Below, in pieces: positions 18,958-28,171 of a DNA stretch of 64,000 nucleotides (its first letter is position 1; every line of letters begins with the position of its first letter). The stretch is from JABDMH01 sp965223165. Its GTDB lineage: Bacteria > Bacteroidota > Bacteroidia > Chitinophagales > Saprospiraceae. Where the stretch lies: the NCBI GenBank assembly GCA_965223165.1, contig CBDCVQ010000019.1, forward strand, positions 806,001-870,000, written 5' to 3'. A model generated the notes under the pieces. The model saw only the letters and a list, made by a program, of their open reading frames with translations, searched no databases and was not told the origin of the DNA. A program made the position numbers and the translations under genes.

Positions 18958-20319
18958 ATGTGTACAAGAAAGACCCTCCTGGCTGCGCTAATGGCCCTAT
19001 CGACCACACCGATGCTTCCGGCCCAATCCTGGCAAACCCTCTTGGAAAACGTCGTGGACAGTGTTTCACTTTGGACCGCTGGCAGAGCATCGGACGGCAA
19101 TTATCTGATCGCCAGCTACAATTGGCTAGTAGAAATCGATCAGCATGGACGGGTACTTAGGACACTACCACTGATGCTGGAACCCTGGGAAGCACGTTTA
19201 GACCTCTACGCCGACCATCTCTACGCTGTGACCAGTTCCGCTGAATGGGAGAACTCCAACCTTGGAGACAGCATCGTCGTAGAAGTCTTTGATCGACATG
19301 GACAAGGACTAGATCGCCATATGCATAAATCACGGGGCATAGTCTACGACTATGCCATCGAAGATGCGCAGACTCTATCCTTTCTCATTTATTACTCGGA
19401 GATACGTATGATGAGGGTCGAGAAGTACAATATTTCATCCGGAGAAAGATTAGAAGTGCTCACCTTGGGCACGGGTGGAACCTCCCCTTTGAGGCTCAAG
19501 GTCACCGATAACGGGGAACTGCTAGCTTTCGACACCCATGTGCTTTGGAAGCTATCTTCAGACTTTCAGGTTCTCATGAGGAGAAACTTTACTGCCGGTG
19601 CCGTCACTGATGTAATCGCCCTCCGGGATAAACGCATAGCATTCGGTGGCACCTTATATGGCTGGGAATCAGGCAATTTCGTCGCAATGTTGGATACATC
19701 AGGGGAGAGGATCTTGCTGGACACCATCCCTCCTGACAACTGCCAGGGGCCGGGAGCCTTTCCTTGCTGGATAAATGAACTATCCCTCTCGGGCACACGC
19801 ATTGGCGTCACGTGCACTACGTCCGAAAGCAACAAATGCCTCAGTGTCCACTGTTATGATCTGGAGCTTCAGCGGCAGGACACGTGGCAGCTGAAGAATG
19901 GGGGCATCCAGCCAGCACTCGTTCCAAACGACAACGGCAGCTTTCTTGTCGTCTTTGGTCAAACGGTGGACTCAACCCTAAGCCCCTTCGCAACTGATGA
20001 CTATCTGCTCGTCACAAATCTGGATGGCACCTGTCATTATCAACCGACTTCCACAGGTGTCGAAGAAAAATCCCCTGCCAGTGGAGTACACATTTATCCC
20101 AATCCGAGTGCTGGCATCGTTTGGATCGAGGCGCAAGGCACCATGCCTGCGAAAGGCTCCATAGAAGTTCGTCATATGGATGGGACAGTGATCTACCGCA
20201 GCAGAAATGCGCTCCTCAACAGACCTATATCACTGGACAACGCGCCCCCAGGCATCTACTTTCTTACTGTCGCAGGCAAAGACCATTTGCATGCAGGCAA
20301 ACTAATAATTCAATATTGA
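18958..20319 (+). CDS. Secreted protein with type A T9SS sorting domain, function unknown
   Basis: 453 residues from the ATG at 18958, chosen because it starts a clean signal peptide (MCTRKTLLAALMALSTTPML ending PAQ). An in-frame ATG at 18868 would put 30 polar residues in front of it. The middle ~340 residues look like a beta-propeller of WD/NHL-like blades (repeated DGNYLIA, NGELLAFD, RIAFGGTLYG) but I recognise no enzyme family. The last ~80 residues carry the T9SS type A domain: VHIYPNPSAGIVWIE and PPGIYFLTVAGK. The protein is therefore exported to the cell surface or released. Confidence 0.82.
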   Translation: MCTRKTLLAALMALSTTPMLPAQSWQTLLENVVDSVSLWTAGRASDGNYLIASYNWLVEIDQHGRVLRTLPLMLEPWEARLDLYADHLYAVTSSAEWENSNLGDSIVVEVFDRHGQGLDRHMHKSRGIVYDYAIEDAQTLSFLIYYSEIRMMRVEKYNISSGERLEVLTLGTGGTSPLRLKVTDNGELLAFDTHVLWKLSSDFQVLMRRNFTAGAVTDVIALRDKRIAFGGTLYGWESGNFVAMLDTSGERILLDTIPPDNCQGPGAFPCWINELSLSGTRIGVTCTTSESNKCLSVHCYDLELQRQDTWQLKNGGIQPALVPNDNGSFLVVFGQTVDSTLSPFATDDYLLVTNLDGTCHYQPTSTGVEEKSPASGVHIYPNPSAGIVWIEAQGTMPAKGSIEVRHMDGTVIYRSRNALLNRPISLDNAPPGIYFLTVAGKDHLHAGKLIIQY

Positions 20320-20370
20320 TGATTACGCCCAGCGTACGCCACAAAGGCGTCGCACAATCACACTCGGCAA

Positions 20371-21729
20371 TCAGTGCGGAGAGAAGGCCTCCACATACTC
20401 CCTGGTCCTGGCCCGATACTGCCCTAGGATCTCCGCATAGGCCGGATCATCCACCAGATTGATCAACTGATCGGGATCTTTCTTAAAGTCATGCAAAAAC
20501 TCGTAAGGGGGATCTTGCTCAAAATAATTGGCATAAATGTACTGGTCGCTTCGCACGCCCTCCCATTTAGGGATCTGCTCATGGTCCATCAGATGTTCGC
20601 AGAAAAAGTCGGACCGCCAGTCCGGCGTTGCTTGGCCACCCAAGAACCCTGTCAGACTGCGCCCTTGATAAGCATCTGGCACGGGCAATCCAGCGAGGTC
20701 AAGTATAGTGGCAGGCACATCAAGGTTTAAGGCCGTTTGATCATACAGCTTGCCCTGGTTGGCCCCGTCTGATCTCGGATCATAGACAATCAGCGGCACC
20801 CGCAGCGATTCTTCGTAATGGCTCCATTTTCCTGCAAATCCACGGTCCGCCATATAGTATCCATTATCCGCCATATATATGATGACGGTGTTTTCGGATA
20901 AGCCCTTTCTTTCCAGGGCGTCGCGCAGCTCGCCTACCATATGGTCAATCCCACTGATCAGCCCATAGTAGGCCTTGATGTTCTCCCGGTACTTCTCGGG
21001 CGTATCCCAGCGCCAATGGTATCGTACTCGATTCAGCGATTCTTTGAGAAAACTAGGTTGGGCATGAAATATGGCTGTGTCACCCAGGCGAGGATCCTCA
21101 ATGACGGCGTTCTTGTATTTGCCCTTGAGCGGATCAATCACCGCAAAGTGATGCAACTCCCCGGGTTCGTGGTCTCCGTCTTCGGCATGGGCTGAACTGT
21201 AGCTGACCGACAAACAGAAGGGCTGACTGCCGTCGTCCGCTTCAATAAAGTCAATGGCCTGGGCCGTGTTGAGCATATCGATATGCCCCTCGGGCGTCAG
21301 ATAGGGTCGATCCCTGAAATGATGGTCATCAAATAGGCTGTCTGGCTCAAAGTCCATCTTTACTCCAAACTTGCCAAAGAAACCAAGCCGATAACCCGCC
21401 TCGCGCATTAAGGTAGGATAGCTGCTACGCATGTGGCGGCGACTGACGGGGTCCTTGCCAAAGGTGTAACCATGCGATCGTTCGGTCAAGCCGGTCAAAA
21501 AGGAGGCCCGGCTTGCGGCGCAGATCGGGGTTGTGACAAAGGCATTGGTAAATCGAACACCATGGGACGCTAGATCATCCAACACGGGTGTCTCAATGAT
21601 GGGATGCCCGGCACAACCCAAGGTGTTATTCCGCTGATCGTCGGCAAGCACAAAGAGAATGTTGGGCAGCGGATCGTTTTGGCAACTGCAAAAGAGAGCA
21701 ACCAGAAGCAACACTGTAAGGAGGCGCAT
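20371..21729 (-). CDS. Sulfatase lipoprotein (choline-sulfatase/iduronate-sulfatase-like)
   Basis: 452 residues with a short lipoprotein signal (MRLLTVLLLVALFCSC, Cys16). The sulfatase core opens NILFVLADDQRNNTLGC. The formylglycine signature is TPICAASRASFLTG, the C-x-A-x-R variant accepted in the S1 family. Conserved YMADNGYYMADRGFAGKWSHYEESLRVPL-like residues (anchors MADNGYYM and GKWSHYEES) complete the metal and sulfate site. The architecture resembles the iduronate-2-sulfatase and N-sulfoglucosamine sulfohydrolase group, but substrate specificity cannot be assigned. It converges on the type IX protein upstream. Confidence 0.93.
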   Translation of the reverse strand: MRLLTVLLLVALFCSCQNDPLPNILFVLADDQRNNTLGCAGHPIIETPVLDDLASHGVRFTNAFVTTPICAASRASFLTGLTERSHGYTFGKDPVSRRHMRSSYPTLMREAGYRLGFFGKFGVKMDFEPDSLFDDHHFRDRPYLTPEGHIDMLNTAQAIDFIEADDGSQPFCLSVSYSSAHAEDGDHEPGELHHFAVIDPLKGKYKNAVIEDPRLGDTAIFHAQPSFLKESLNRVRYHWRWDTPEKYRENIKAYYGLISGIDHMVGELRDALERKGLSENTVIIYMADNGYYMADRGFAGKWSHYEESLRVPLIVYDPRSDGANQGKLYDQTALNLDVPATILDLAGLPVPDAYQGRSLTGFLGGQATPDWRSDFFCEHLMDHEQIPKWEGVRSDQYIYANYFEQDPPYEFLHDFKKDPDQLINLVDDPAYAEILGQYRARTREYVEAFSPH

Positions 21730-21887
21730 AGAGGTCTGATTGACTAGTCACTTTGAAGTTACAGTTTATTTTTGCGGTACCCTGAACAAGACCCGCTCCG
21801 GCTTGTTCATTCTTTGTCCTGCTATCTGCTCGCTCCCTCAGCCGCACATTGCCCTGTATGCGAAAGATCCCTACTTTTGAATTGGAG

Positions 21888-21996
21888 ACACCGAGGCTGG
21901 TGGCTAAGAGGGGCTTTGCAACGCAGTATGCGGGCAAAAGACCAAGCGAGCAAATGCAAGTTGGTATATCAAAGGCCTCCTCAGGCCGGCTGGAGC
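21888..21996 (+). repeat. Type B interspersed element, partial (copy 2)
   Basis: It contains the core GGCTTTGCAACGCAGTATGC and a right terminus AAGTTGGTATATCAAAGGCCT that matches the ends at 18828 and 58488. No clear left arm could be found, so this is probably a half element. It lies just upstream of the molybdenum hydroxylase genes. Confidence 0.6.
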
Positions 21997-22030
21997 TTCT
22001 TCCTATTGTTGAACATCGACTTTTCTACGT

Positions 22031-22516
22031 ATGATTTTGAAGATTAATGGCGAGGACCACGACGTCCAGGTCGAGTCCTATATGCCCTTGCTGTGGGTAC
22101 TCAGGGACAAATTGAATATGACCGGTACAAAGTATGGATGCGGAGTAGCGGCCTGCGGAGCCTGTACCGTGCATGTGGATGGCGTTGCGACACGCAGTTG
22201 TACCTTACCCATCTCCGCGGTGGAGGGAAAGGAGATCAGGACCATCGAGCACATCGGTGCGTCAGGCAAATCGGCTGTCCAGGAAGCCTGGATCCAGCAT
22301 CAGGTACCTCAGTGCGGCTATTGTCAATCAGGGATGATCATGTCGGTCGAAGCCTTGCTCGAAGAGATACCCGATCCCACCGACGAACAGATCGATGAGA
22401 AGATCACCAATATCTGCCGGTGCGGGACTTATCAACGGGTACGAGCCGCCATCAAGACGGCCGCAAAGAAGCGCATGAAGCAGGCAAATGACGAATCCAT
22501 AACCACTTCAAACTAG
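22031..22516 (+). CDS. iorA: (2Fe-2S) subunit of molybdenum hydroxylase (isoquinoline 1-oxidoreductase alpha type)
   Basis: 161 residues. The N-terminal plant-type ferredoxin fold holds one [2Fe-2S] cluster at GCGVAACGACTVHVDG; the C-terminal helical domain holds the second at QCGYCQSGM and ICRCGTY. The size and arrangement are those of the small subunit of xanthine-oxidase family enzymes lacking an FAD subunit, such as isoquinoline oxidoreductase and periplasmic aldehyde oxidoreductase. It passes electrons from the Mo site to an acceptor, probably a cytochrome. The large subunit starts 4 bases after the stop. The symbol is by family resemblance. Confidence 0.9.
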   Translation: MILKINGEDHDVQVESYMPLLWVLRDKLNMTGTKYGCGVAACGACTVHVDGVATRSCTLPISAVEGKEIRTIEHIGASGKSAVQEAWIQHQVPQCGYCQSGMIMSVEALLEEIPDPTDEQIDEKITNICRCGTYQRVRAAIKTAAKKRMKQANDESITTSN

Positions 22517-22520
22517 GGCT

Positions 22521-24746
22521 ATGAAAAGGAGAACGTTTATGATCGCAGGTGGTGTCGCCGGTGGTGCCCTTGTGGTGGGCATAGGAGGCATGAGCTACCT
22601 CAACCGAAGTATCCGAAAATACACGGGCATGGGTATGGGAGAGGGCGAGTCCCTCAACGCCTTCGTCCGTATCAGCCCGGACAACCAGGTGACCCTTGCC
22701 GTAGCCCGAGCAGAGATGGGCCAGGGCGTATACACATCCCTGCCTCAATTGATCGCGGAGGAGCTGGAGATCGACATGGACCAGATCAAGGTGGTTCATC
22801 CACAAAATGAAGGACCTTATGCCAACCTGTGGATGGCGCATGAGCAGCCGAGGGCTGAGGACGGCAGCATGACGATGATGCAGAAGATCTTCTCCTTCAT
22901 ACCCAACGTGCTGACGGGCGGAAGCACAAGCATCCGCGATGGATACCACCACCAGCGCATGGTTGGCGCTATGGCCAGGGAGATGCTGATCACCGCGGCT
23001 GCCCAGCGATGGGACACAAACGCCTCGGACTGCTATGCGGAGAAAGGACACATCGTCAACCGGAGCAGCGGAGATAAACTCACCTATGGCGCACTGGCGG
23101 CCGCAGCCGCGCAAGTCAAGCCTCCAAAGAACCCACCCCTCAAGGCGCGCAAGGACTTCAAGATCGTGGGCAAGCCGGTGGCACGACTGGATATCCCCAC
23201 CAAGGTAGATGGTAGTGCCACTTTTGGTCTGGACGTACGGCTGCCTGGCATGCAATATGCCGTGATCCGGCATCCTTCCTATGTGGGGGGCAGCATTCTG
23301 TCGGTCAAAAATGAGGCACAGATCAAAGGCATGTCAGGCGTCTCCGGATTGGTCAAAGTCAACGATGCGGTGGCCGTAGTGGCCGAGACCACCTGGCACG
23401 CACGCAACGCGGCGCTGGCCCTGGACGTGGAGGAGCAAGAGAATCTCGAACACGGTCACAAAGATGCCCTAAAGGACCTTAAGTCAGCCATGGCAGGCGA
23501 GCCCACCAAGGTGTGGGAAGATGAAGGAGATATCGAGCAGACACTGGCAGGAGCGCCTAATGTCATCGAAGCGGAGTACCATGTGCCCTATTTGGCCCAT
23601 GCCTGTATGGAGCCGCTGAACTGTACCGTACTGGTCGACGGTGACAAGGCAGAGGTCTGGACGGGAAATCAGTCGCCGACATTTATCGTCAACGGTGTCA
23701 GCGATGGGGCCGGAGTGAAGAAGTCCAATGTCAAGATTAATGTGACCTATCTGGGTGGTGGTTTTGGTCGACGAGCGGAGACCGACTATGTATACAAGGC
23801 AGCCAAAGTGGCCAAGGAGTTTCCGGGTACACCGATCCAACTGGTCTATACCCGGGAGGAGGATATGAAAAATGACTTCTATCGCCCTGCGGTCATGAAT
23901 CAAATGAAGGCAGCACTCTCTGACAAAGAGATCTTGGGTTGGAAAAAGAAGGTAGGCACACAAGGCGCCCTTTCGGGCTTGCTGGGACGCAACGTACCCA
24001 TGATGCCGATGAAACCGGAGGACGATCCTTCGTCGACGGAGGGCATGCGTGAGCTCAAGTATCGATTGGGAGACGCATATACGGACCTGACTTGTATTGA
24101 TCTGCCCATGAGCGTGGGCACTTGGCGTAGCGTAGGTCATTCGCAGAATGCCTTCTTTACCGAAAGCTTCATGGATGAATGTGCGCATGCCCTGCAGCGC
24201 GACCCCTACGAGTTGAGGCGCGATCTCCTCGAGGAGGCACCCAGATACCGGGCAGTGCTGGACAAGGTGGTGGAGCTCTGCCAGTGGGATCAGCCGCTGG
24301 AAGCTGGCCGGGCAAGAGGAATAGCCATCCACGAGTCTTTTGGATCCATTGTGGCAGAGGTGGCCGAAATCACCCTGGAGGAAAAAAACATCAAGCTGGA
24401 CAAAGTTTACTGTGTGATCGATTGTGGCGCCATTGTGAATCCCGCCATTATTGAAAGTCAGATGGAAAGTGGCATTGTCTACGGTCTAACGGCTGCGCTC
24501 TACGGCGAGATCTCCGTGAAAGATGGTCAGATCGTGCAGCAGAATTTCCCTAACTATCAGATGTTGCAGATGCATGCGATGCCTGAGGTCATCGTGCACA
24601 TCATGGAGGTAGATGCCCTACCCGGTGGCGTAGGTGAGCCGGCCACACCACCGATTGCACCGGCACTGACCAATGCCATCTTTGCGGCCTCGGGTGAGCG
24701 GATACGATCCCTACCCTTGAGCAAGCACGGATACACCTTTGTGTAG
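22521..24746 (+). CDS. iorB: Molybdopterin-binding large subunit (isoquinoline 1-oxidoreductase beta type)
   Basis: 741 residues. The N-terminus MKRRTFMIAGGVAGGALVVG has twin arginines before a hydrophobic stretch, suggesting Tat export with the folded cofactor. Two aldehyde-oxidase/xanthine-dehydrogenase type Mo-binding halves follow, recognisable by EMGQGVYTSLPQLIAEEL, HACMEPLNCTV, GGGFGRRAETDYV and near the C-terminus GVGEPATPPIAPALTNAIF, with the catalytic glutamate GEP. Family reaction: hydroxylation of N-heterocycles or aldehydes with water as oxygen source. The substrate is unknown. It forms a two-gene operon with the [2Fe-2S] subunit; no FAD subunit or cofactor chaperone is next to it. 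Confidence 0.9.
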   Translation: MKRRTFMIAGGVAGGALVVGIGGMSYLNRSIRKYTGMGMGEGESLNAFVRISPDNQVTLAVARAEMGQGVYTSLPQLIAEELEIDMDQIKVVHPQNEGPYANLWMAHEQPRAEDGSMTMMQKIFSFIPNVLTGGSTSIRDGYHHQRMVGAMAREMLITAAAQRWDTNASDCYAEKGHIVNRSSGDKLTYGALAAAAAQVKPPKNPPLKARKDFKIVGKPVARLDIPTKVDGSATFGLDVRLPGMQYAVIRHPSYVGGSILSVKNEAQIKGMSGVSGLVKVNDAVAVVAETTWHARNAALALDVEEQENLEHGHKDALKDLKSAMAGEPTKVWEDEGDIEQTLAGAPNVIEAEYHVPYLAHACMEPLNCTVLVDGDKAEVWTGNQSPTFIVNGVSDGAGVKKSNVKINVTYLGGGFGRRAETDYVYKAAKVAKEFPGTPIQLVYTREEDMKNDFYRPAVMNQMKAALSDKEILGWKKKVGTQGALSGLLGRNVPMMPMKPEDDPSSTEGMRELKYRLGDAYTDLTCIDLPMSVGTWRSVGHSQNAFFTESFMDECAHALQRDPYELRRDLLEEAPRYRAVLDKVVELCQWDQPLEAGRARGIAIHESFGSIVAEVAEITLEEKNIKLDKVYCVIDCGAIVNPAIIESQMESGIVYGLTAALYGEISVKDGQIVQQNFPNYQMLQMHAMPEVIVHIMEVDALPGGVGEPATPPIAPALTNAIFAASGERIRSLPLSKHGYTFV

Positions 24747-24808
24747 GCGAAACTGGGTCCTTAAGCGTTAGGAAAGATTTAGATTTTGTCGGCAGTTCGT
24801 CTGGCGGT

Positions 24809-25708
24809 TTAGGTTTGCCCCGACATCTGCTCGAGCGCGAGGGTTAAGGCGTGGGTACCTTTTTTGCTGTGGCCCTGCGCCTCCACCGCCTTGTAGAGCT
24901 GATGCACCAGGGCCAGCCCCGGCAGCGAGAGATTCATCGCTCGAGCCTCTGCCAGCGCGATCTCCATGTCCTTGACAAAGTGCTCCACATAGAAGCCCGG
25001 GTCAAAATTGCGTTTGACGATGCGAGGGGCCAGATTGCTTAGGGTCCAACATCCTGCCGCTCCCCCGCTGATCGCCTCCAACATCACATCTAGATCCAGG
25101 CCGGCCCGATGGCCATACAGCAAGGCCTCACAGACCCCGATCATGGTACCCGCAATGGTGATCTGATTACACATCTTGGTGTGCTGGCCACTACCTGCCG
25201 GACCCTCGTATACGATATTCGACCCCATAATCTCCAGTAGTGGCATGATCGCCTTTACATCGGGCTCGTCACCACCCACCATGATGGATAGCGTGCCATT
25301 TCTCGCTCCGACATCTCCACCGGAGACAGGCGCATCAATAGATTTTATGCCCTTTTCCAGGCCTGACTCATAAATCCGTTGGGCCAGGCTGGGTCGGGTC
25401 GTGGTCATGTCTACCACGATGGCACCGGAGGGAGCGGAGGGCAAAATCCCATCGCTGCCAAAGTAGACCTCCTCTACATCCTTCGGAAATCCTACGATCG
25501 TAAATATCACCTGGCTGTCCGCTGCCACTTCTGCGGGAGAGCTGCACCACTGGGCACCCTGCTCAATCAGCGTCTGGGCTTTCGCCTTCGTCCGACTAAA
25601 GACCCGCATGGGATATCCCGCTACAAGCAGGTGGCCGGCCATAGATGCACCCATCACGCCGGTCCCAATCCAGCCAATTTTCGTATCCGCATTCAGCGTA
25701 AAAGTCAT
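24809..25708 (-). CDS. NAD(P)-dependent beta-hydroxyacid dehydrogenase (3-hydroxyisobutyrate / tartronate semialdehyde reductase family)
   Basis: 299 residues. The Rossmann motif IGTGVMGASMAGHLL is at the N-terminus; substrate-binding DAPVSGGDVGARNGTLSIMV-type residues (anchor APVSGGDVGA) lie near residue 120; the catalytic lysine is in GSGQHTKMCNQI. These are the diagnostic motifs of the family covering 3-hydroxyisobutyrate dehydrogenase and 2-hydroxy-3-oxopropionate reductase. It is 21 bases downstream of a ketoglutarate-semialdehyde dehydrogenase-like gene on the same strand. The pair points to sugar-acid or hydroxyacid oxidation; the exact substrate is inference. Confidence 0.9.
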   Translation of the reverse strand: MTFTLNADTKIGWIGTGVMGASMAGHLLVAGYPMRVFSRTKAKAQTLIEQGAQWCSSPAEVAADSQVIFTIVGFPKDVEEVYFGSDGILPSAPSGAIVVDMTTTRPSLAQRIYESGLEKGIKSIDAPVSGGDVGARNGTLSIMVGGDEPDVKAIMPLLEIMGSNIVYEGPAGSGQHTKMCNQITIAGTMIGVCEALLYGHRAGLDLDVMLEAISGGAAGCWTLSNLAPRIVKRNFDPGFYVEHFVKDMEIALAEARAMNLSLPGLALVHQLYKAVEAQGHSKKGTHALTLALEQMSGQT

Positions 25709-25729
25709 ATTGTCTATGTTTTTGTGGAG

Positions 25730-27322
25730 CTATCTGTCGATGGCATCGCGGGTCCATTCACCATTGACCCGACGCCAGATATGTAGTGCATTTTCGTCTC
25801 TCAATTCTGTAGGGAGCAGTGCGTCGCTAAATCCCTGGTAGCAGATGGGCCGCGTAAAACGGGTAATGGCAGACGTACCCACGGAGGTCATCCGTGCATC
25901 CGTCGTCGCTGGGTACGGCCCACCGTGCACCATGGCATGGCACACCTCCACGCCCGTCGGAAATCCATTGATGATGAGTCGTCCCACCTTACGTGTCAGT
26001 ATTTCGATCAGATCTCGATATTGGAGGAGATCATCTTCGGTAGCCTGCAGGGTGGCGGTGAGATGTCCCTCCAGACCGCGTGCGACCTCCAGCATTTGTG
26101 CCTTGGAGTCGGCATAGACCAGCATCGAGCTCGGTCCAAAGACCTCTTCTCGGAGGGTGGCGTCTTGGAGTAGGGCCGCAGCACTCGTAGACAATAACCG
26201 GGGAATGCCTTGGGCACCCTCACCGGCGGCTTGCCCTGTTCGCTCCAAGGTCACGCCTTCCAGGGACTGCAGTCGACCTGCCCCCGCGTCGTAACTATCT
26301 CTAATCTGGCTCGTCAGCATGGTGGCTGAGGTGCTGGCAGCAAAATTGTCTCGTGCTTTCTCGGCAAACGCATCCATATCGGGTGAGCTCAGGCCGATGG
26401 CCAAGCCCGGGTTGGTGCAAAACTGCCCCACACCCAGGGTGACCGAATTCTTATAAGCCTCAGCCAGGGCTGCTCCTCGCTCTTTCAGAGCACCCGGCAA
26501 TACGAAGACGGGATTCGTGCTGCCCATTTCGGCATAGACCGGTATGGGGGTGGGTCGGGCAGCCGCCATGTCATAAATGGCTCGTCCACCCCGGAAGGAG
26601 CCGGTAAAACCTACTGCATGAATCAGGGGATGCTTGACCAAGCTGATACCCACAGCATGGCCCGTGCCATGCACCATCGAAAACACGCCATCAGGCATAC
26701 CGCATTGCTCCGCAGCCGACAGGATGGCTCGGGCGATGAGTTCGCTGGTTCCGGGGTGAGCAGGATGGCCCTTGACCACCACCGGGCAGCCCGCTGCCAG
26801 CGCCGATGCAGTGTCTCCACCAGCCACCGAAAAGGCCAGGGGAAAGTTGCTAGCGCCAAAGACCGCCACCGGACCCAGCGCAATCTGCATCTGTCGCAAA
26901 TCCGGCCGGGGAAAAGGGGTGCGATCAGGCAGGGCGGTATCGATCGTCGCACCCACCCAAGAGCCCTCCGAGAGAAGCTTGGCAAATAGACCCAGCTGAC
27001 CCACCGTACGTCCACGCTCACCCTTCAACCGTCCCTCGGGCAGTCCCGTCTCCTGGCCACAGACGTCGATCAATTGATCGCCCAGATCCATAATAGCTGA
27101 CCCAATGGCCTCTAGAAAGGCCGCTCGTTCGTGTCCGGACTTTTGGCGATAAGATTCAAACGCCGCCTCCGCCAGTTTGGCCGCTCGGTCCACCTCTTCG
27201 GTGGTAGCTTCGTAAAACTGGGTGGGAAGTGGGCTATCTAGTGCCGGGTTTGTGGCGGAAAAAGTGTGCGAGCCCAATCTGGATTCAGACCTACCTATGA
27301 AATTGGTACCTGATAAATTCAT
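25730..27322 (-). CDS. Aldehyde dehydrogenase, alpha-ketoglutarate semialdehyde dehydrogenase type
   Basis: 530 residues, with the catalytic cysteine in GVGQFCTNPGL and the general base in AEMGSTNPVFVLPG. The EMGSxNP form in place of ELGGK, together with GPVAVFGASNFPLAFS, is characteristic of the NADP-type 2,5-dioxovalerate (ketoglutarate semialdehyde) dehydrogenases at the end of non-phosphorylating pentose, hexaric acid and hydroxyproline pathways. It is the first gene of a two-gene operon with the reductase downstream. No pathway dehydratase is nearby. The divergent neighbour is the TetR-led efflux operon. Confidence 0.88.
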   Translation of the reverse strand: MNLSGTNFIGRSESRLGSHTFSATNPALDSPLPTQFYEATTEEVDRAAKLAEAAFESYRQKSGHERAAFLEAIGSAIMDLGDQLIDVCGQETGLPEGRLKGERGRTVGQLGLFAKLLSEGSWVGATIDTALPDRTPFPRPDLRQMQIALGPVAVFGASNFPLAFSVAGGDTASALAAGCPVVVKGHPAHPGTSELIARAILSAAEQCGMPDGVFSMVHGTGHAVGISLVKHPLIHAVGFTGSFRGGRAIYDMAAARPTPIPVYAEMGSTNPVFVLPGALKERGAALAEAYKNSVTLGVGQFCTNPGLAIGLSSPDMDAFAEKARDNFAASTSATMLTSQIRDSYDAGAGRLQSLEGVTLERTGQAAGEGAQGIPRLLSTSAAALLQDATLREEVFGPSSMLVYADSKAQMLEVARGLEGHLTATLQATEDDLLQYRDLIEILTRKVGRLIINGFPTGVEVCHAMVHGGPYPATTDARMTSVGTSAITRFTRPICYQGFSDALLPTELRDENALHIWRRVNGEWTRDAIDR

Positions 27323-27508
27323 CTAAAATTTCTTGACAAATGAAGGTCGAAGATATTCAAATTTGATTCGGCCACAGGGGTCTCAAACCTTCATTTTTTT
27401 GGCAATATGCCATGGTAATCTAGCATATCATCTGACAAATCACAGCAGACTTTATCTCCGCTTGACAGACGTTGATCGAAGGAAATTTTGTGCTGATCAA
27501 AAAGCGCA

Positions 27509-27549
27509 GGAAACTCTAAACACAAGAAAAGTTTCCATGTTTACCTTTG
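27509..27549 (+). promoter_or_regulatory. Putative TetR operator and promoter of the efflux operon
   Basis: A perfect inverted repeat GGAAACT (27509-27515) / AGTTTCC (27530-27536) lies just upstream of TACCTTTG (27542-27549), which matches the Bacteroidota TAnnTTTG -7 box. The box is only 7 bases from the regulator's ATG at 27557, so the transcript would be leaderless or nearly so. This fits autoregulation by the TetR protein. No clear -33 TTG was found. Confidence 0.45.
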
Positions 27550-27556
27550 CGTGGTC

Positions 27557-28165
27557 ATGAAAATGTCAACGGCGATTTGTCAGCGGATTGAGCAGATGTT
27601 TCTGCGCTTTGGGATCAAAAGTGTCAGCATGGACGACATCAGTCAGGAGCTGGGCATATCCAAGAAAACGCTGTACAAACTCATCCCAAATAAGGGCAAA
27701 CTGGTAGAGCAGATCTTGCAAAACTTCATGGCGGAAGAGCATGCTCGAGCCGCAGAAATCAGGCAAGAAGCCAGAGATCCCATTCATGAGCTGGTATTGA
27801 TTGCGCGACATGTCACTCGCATGCTTCGCAAGATTTCTCCGACCACCCTCTATGATCTGAGAAAGTACTACCGCGAAGAGTGGCGAGCCATGGAGCAGGA
27901 GCGAGACGACCTGATCTTTCAGGAGATCAAACGCAATCTCAACACGGGCGTGCAAGCAGGTCTCTACCGAAAGGACATCAACATCGACCTGATTGCTACC
28001 CTTTACCTGCGGATGGGTACGTACATCACAGACCACGAAGTACTAGAAAACCATAACGACAATGTTCATCTCTACAGCGAATTTGTCCGATACCATATCC
28101 GGGGCATTGCTACCGGCACCGGTATGGAGATTCTATCGCGGTATGAGGATCTGCTAATTGAGTAA
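27557..28165 (+). CDS. TetR family transcriptional regulator
   Basis: 202 residues from the ATG at 27557 (a GTG at 27551 is also in frame). The N-terminal helix-turn-helix is clear: FLRFGIKSVSMDDISQELG followed by ISKKTLYKLIPNKGKLVEQI, with the KTLY recognition helix. The C-terminal ligand domain is helical and family-specific. It leads a TolC/adaptor/RND operon, the next gene starting 6 bases after its stop, and an inverted repeat overlaps its promoter. It is therefore the likely repressor of the efflux system. Confidence 0.92.
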   Translation: MKMSTAICQRIEQMFLRFGIKSVSMDDISQELGISKKTLYKLIPNKGKLVEQILQNFMAEEHARAAEIRQEARDPIHELVLIARHVTRMLRKISPTTLYDLRKYYREEWRAMEQERDDLIFQEIKRNLNTGVQAGLYRKDINIDLIATLYLRMGTYITDHEVLENHNDNVHLYSEFVRYHIRGIATGTGMEILSRYEDLLIE

Positions 28166-28171
28166 CAAACT

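Noticed and set aside
22452..23273. 273-codon minus-strand frame across the iorA/iorB junction
   Set aside because: Both plus-strand genes carry intact cofactor motifs here; the antisense frame has no family resemblance.
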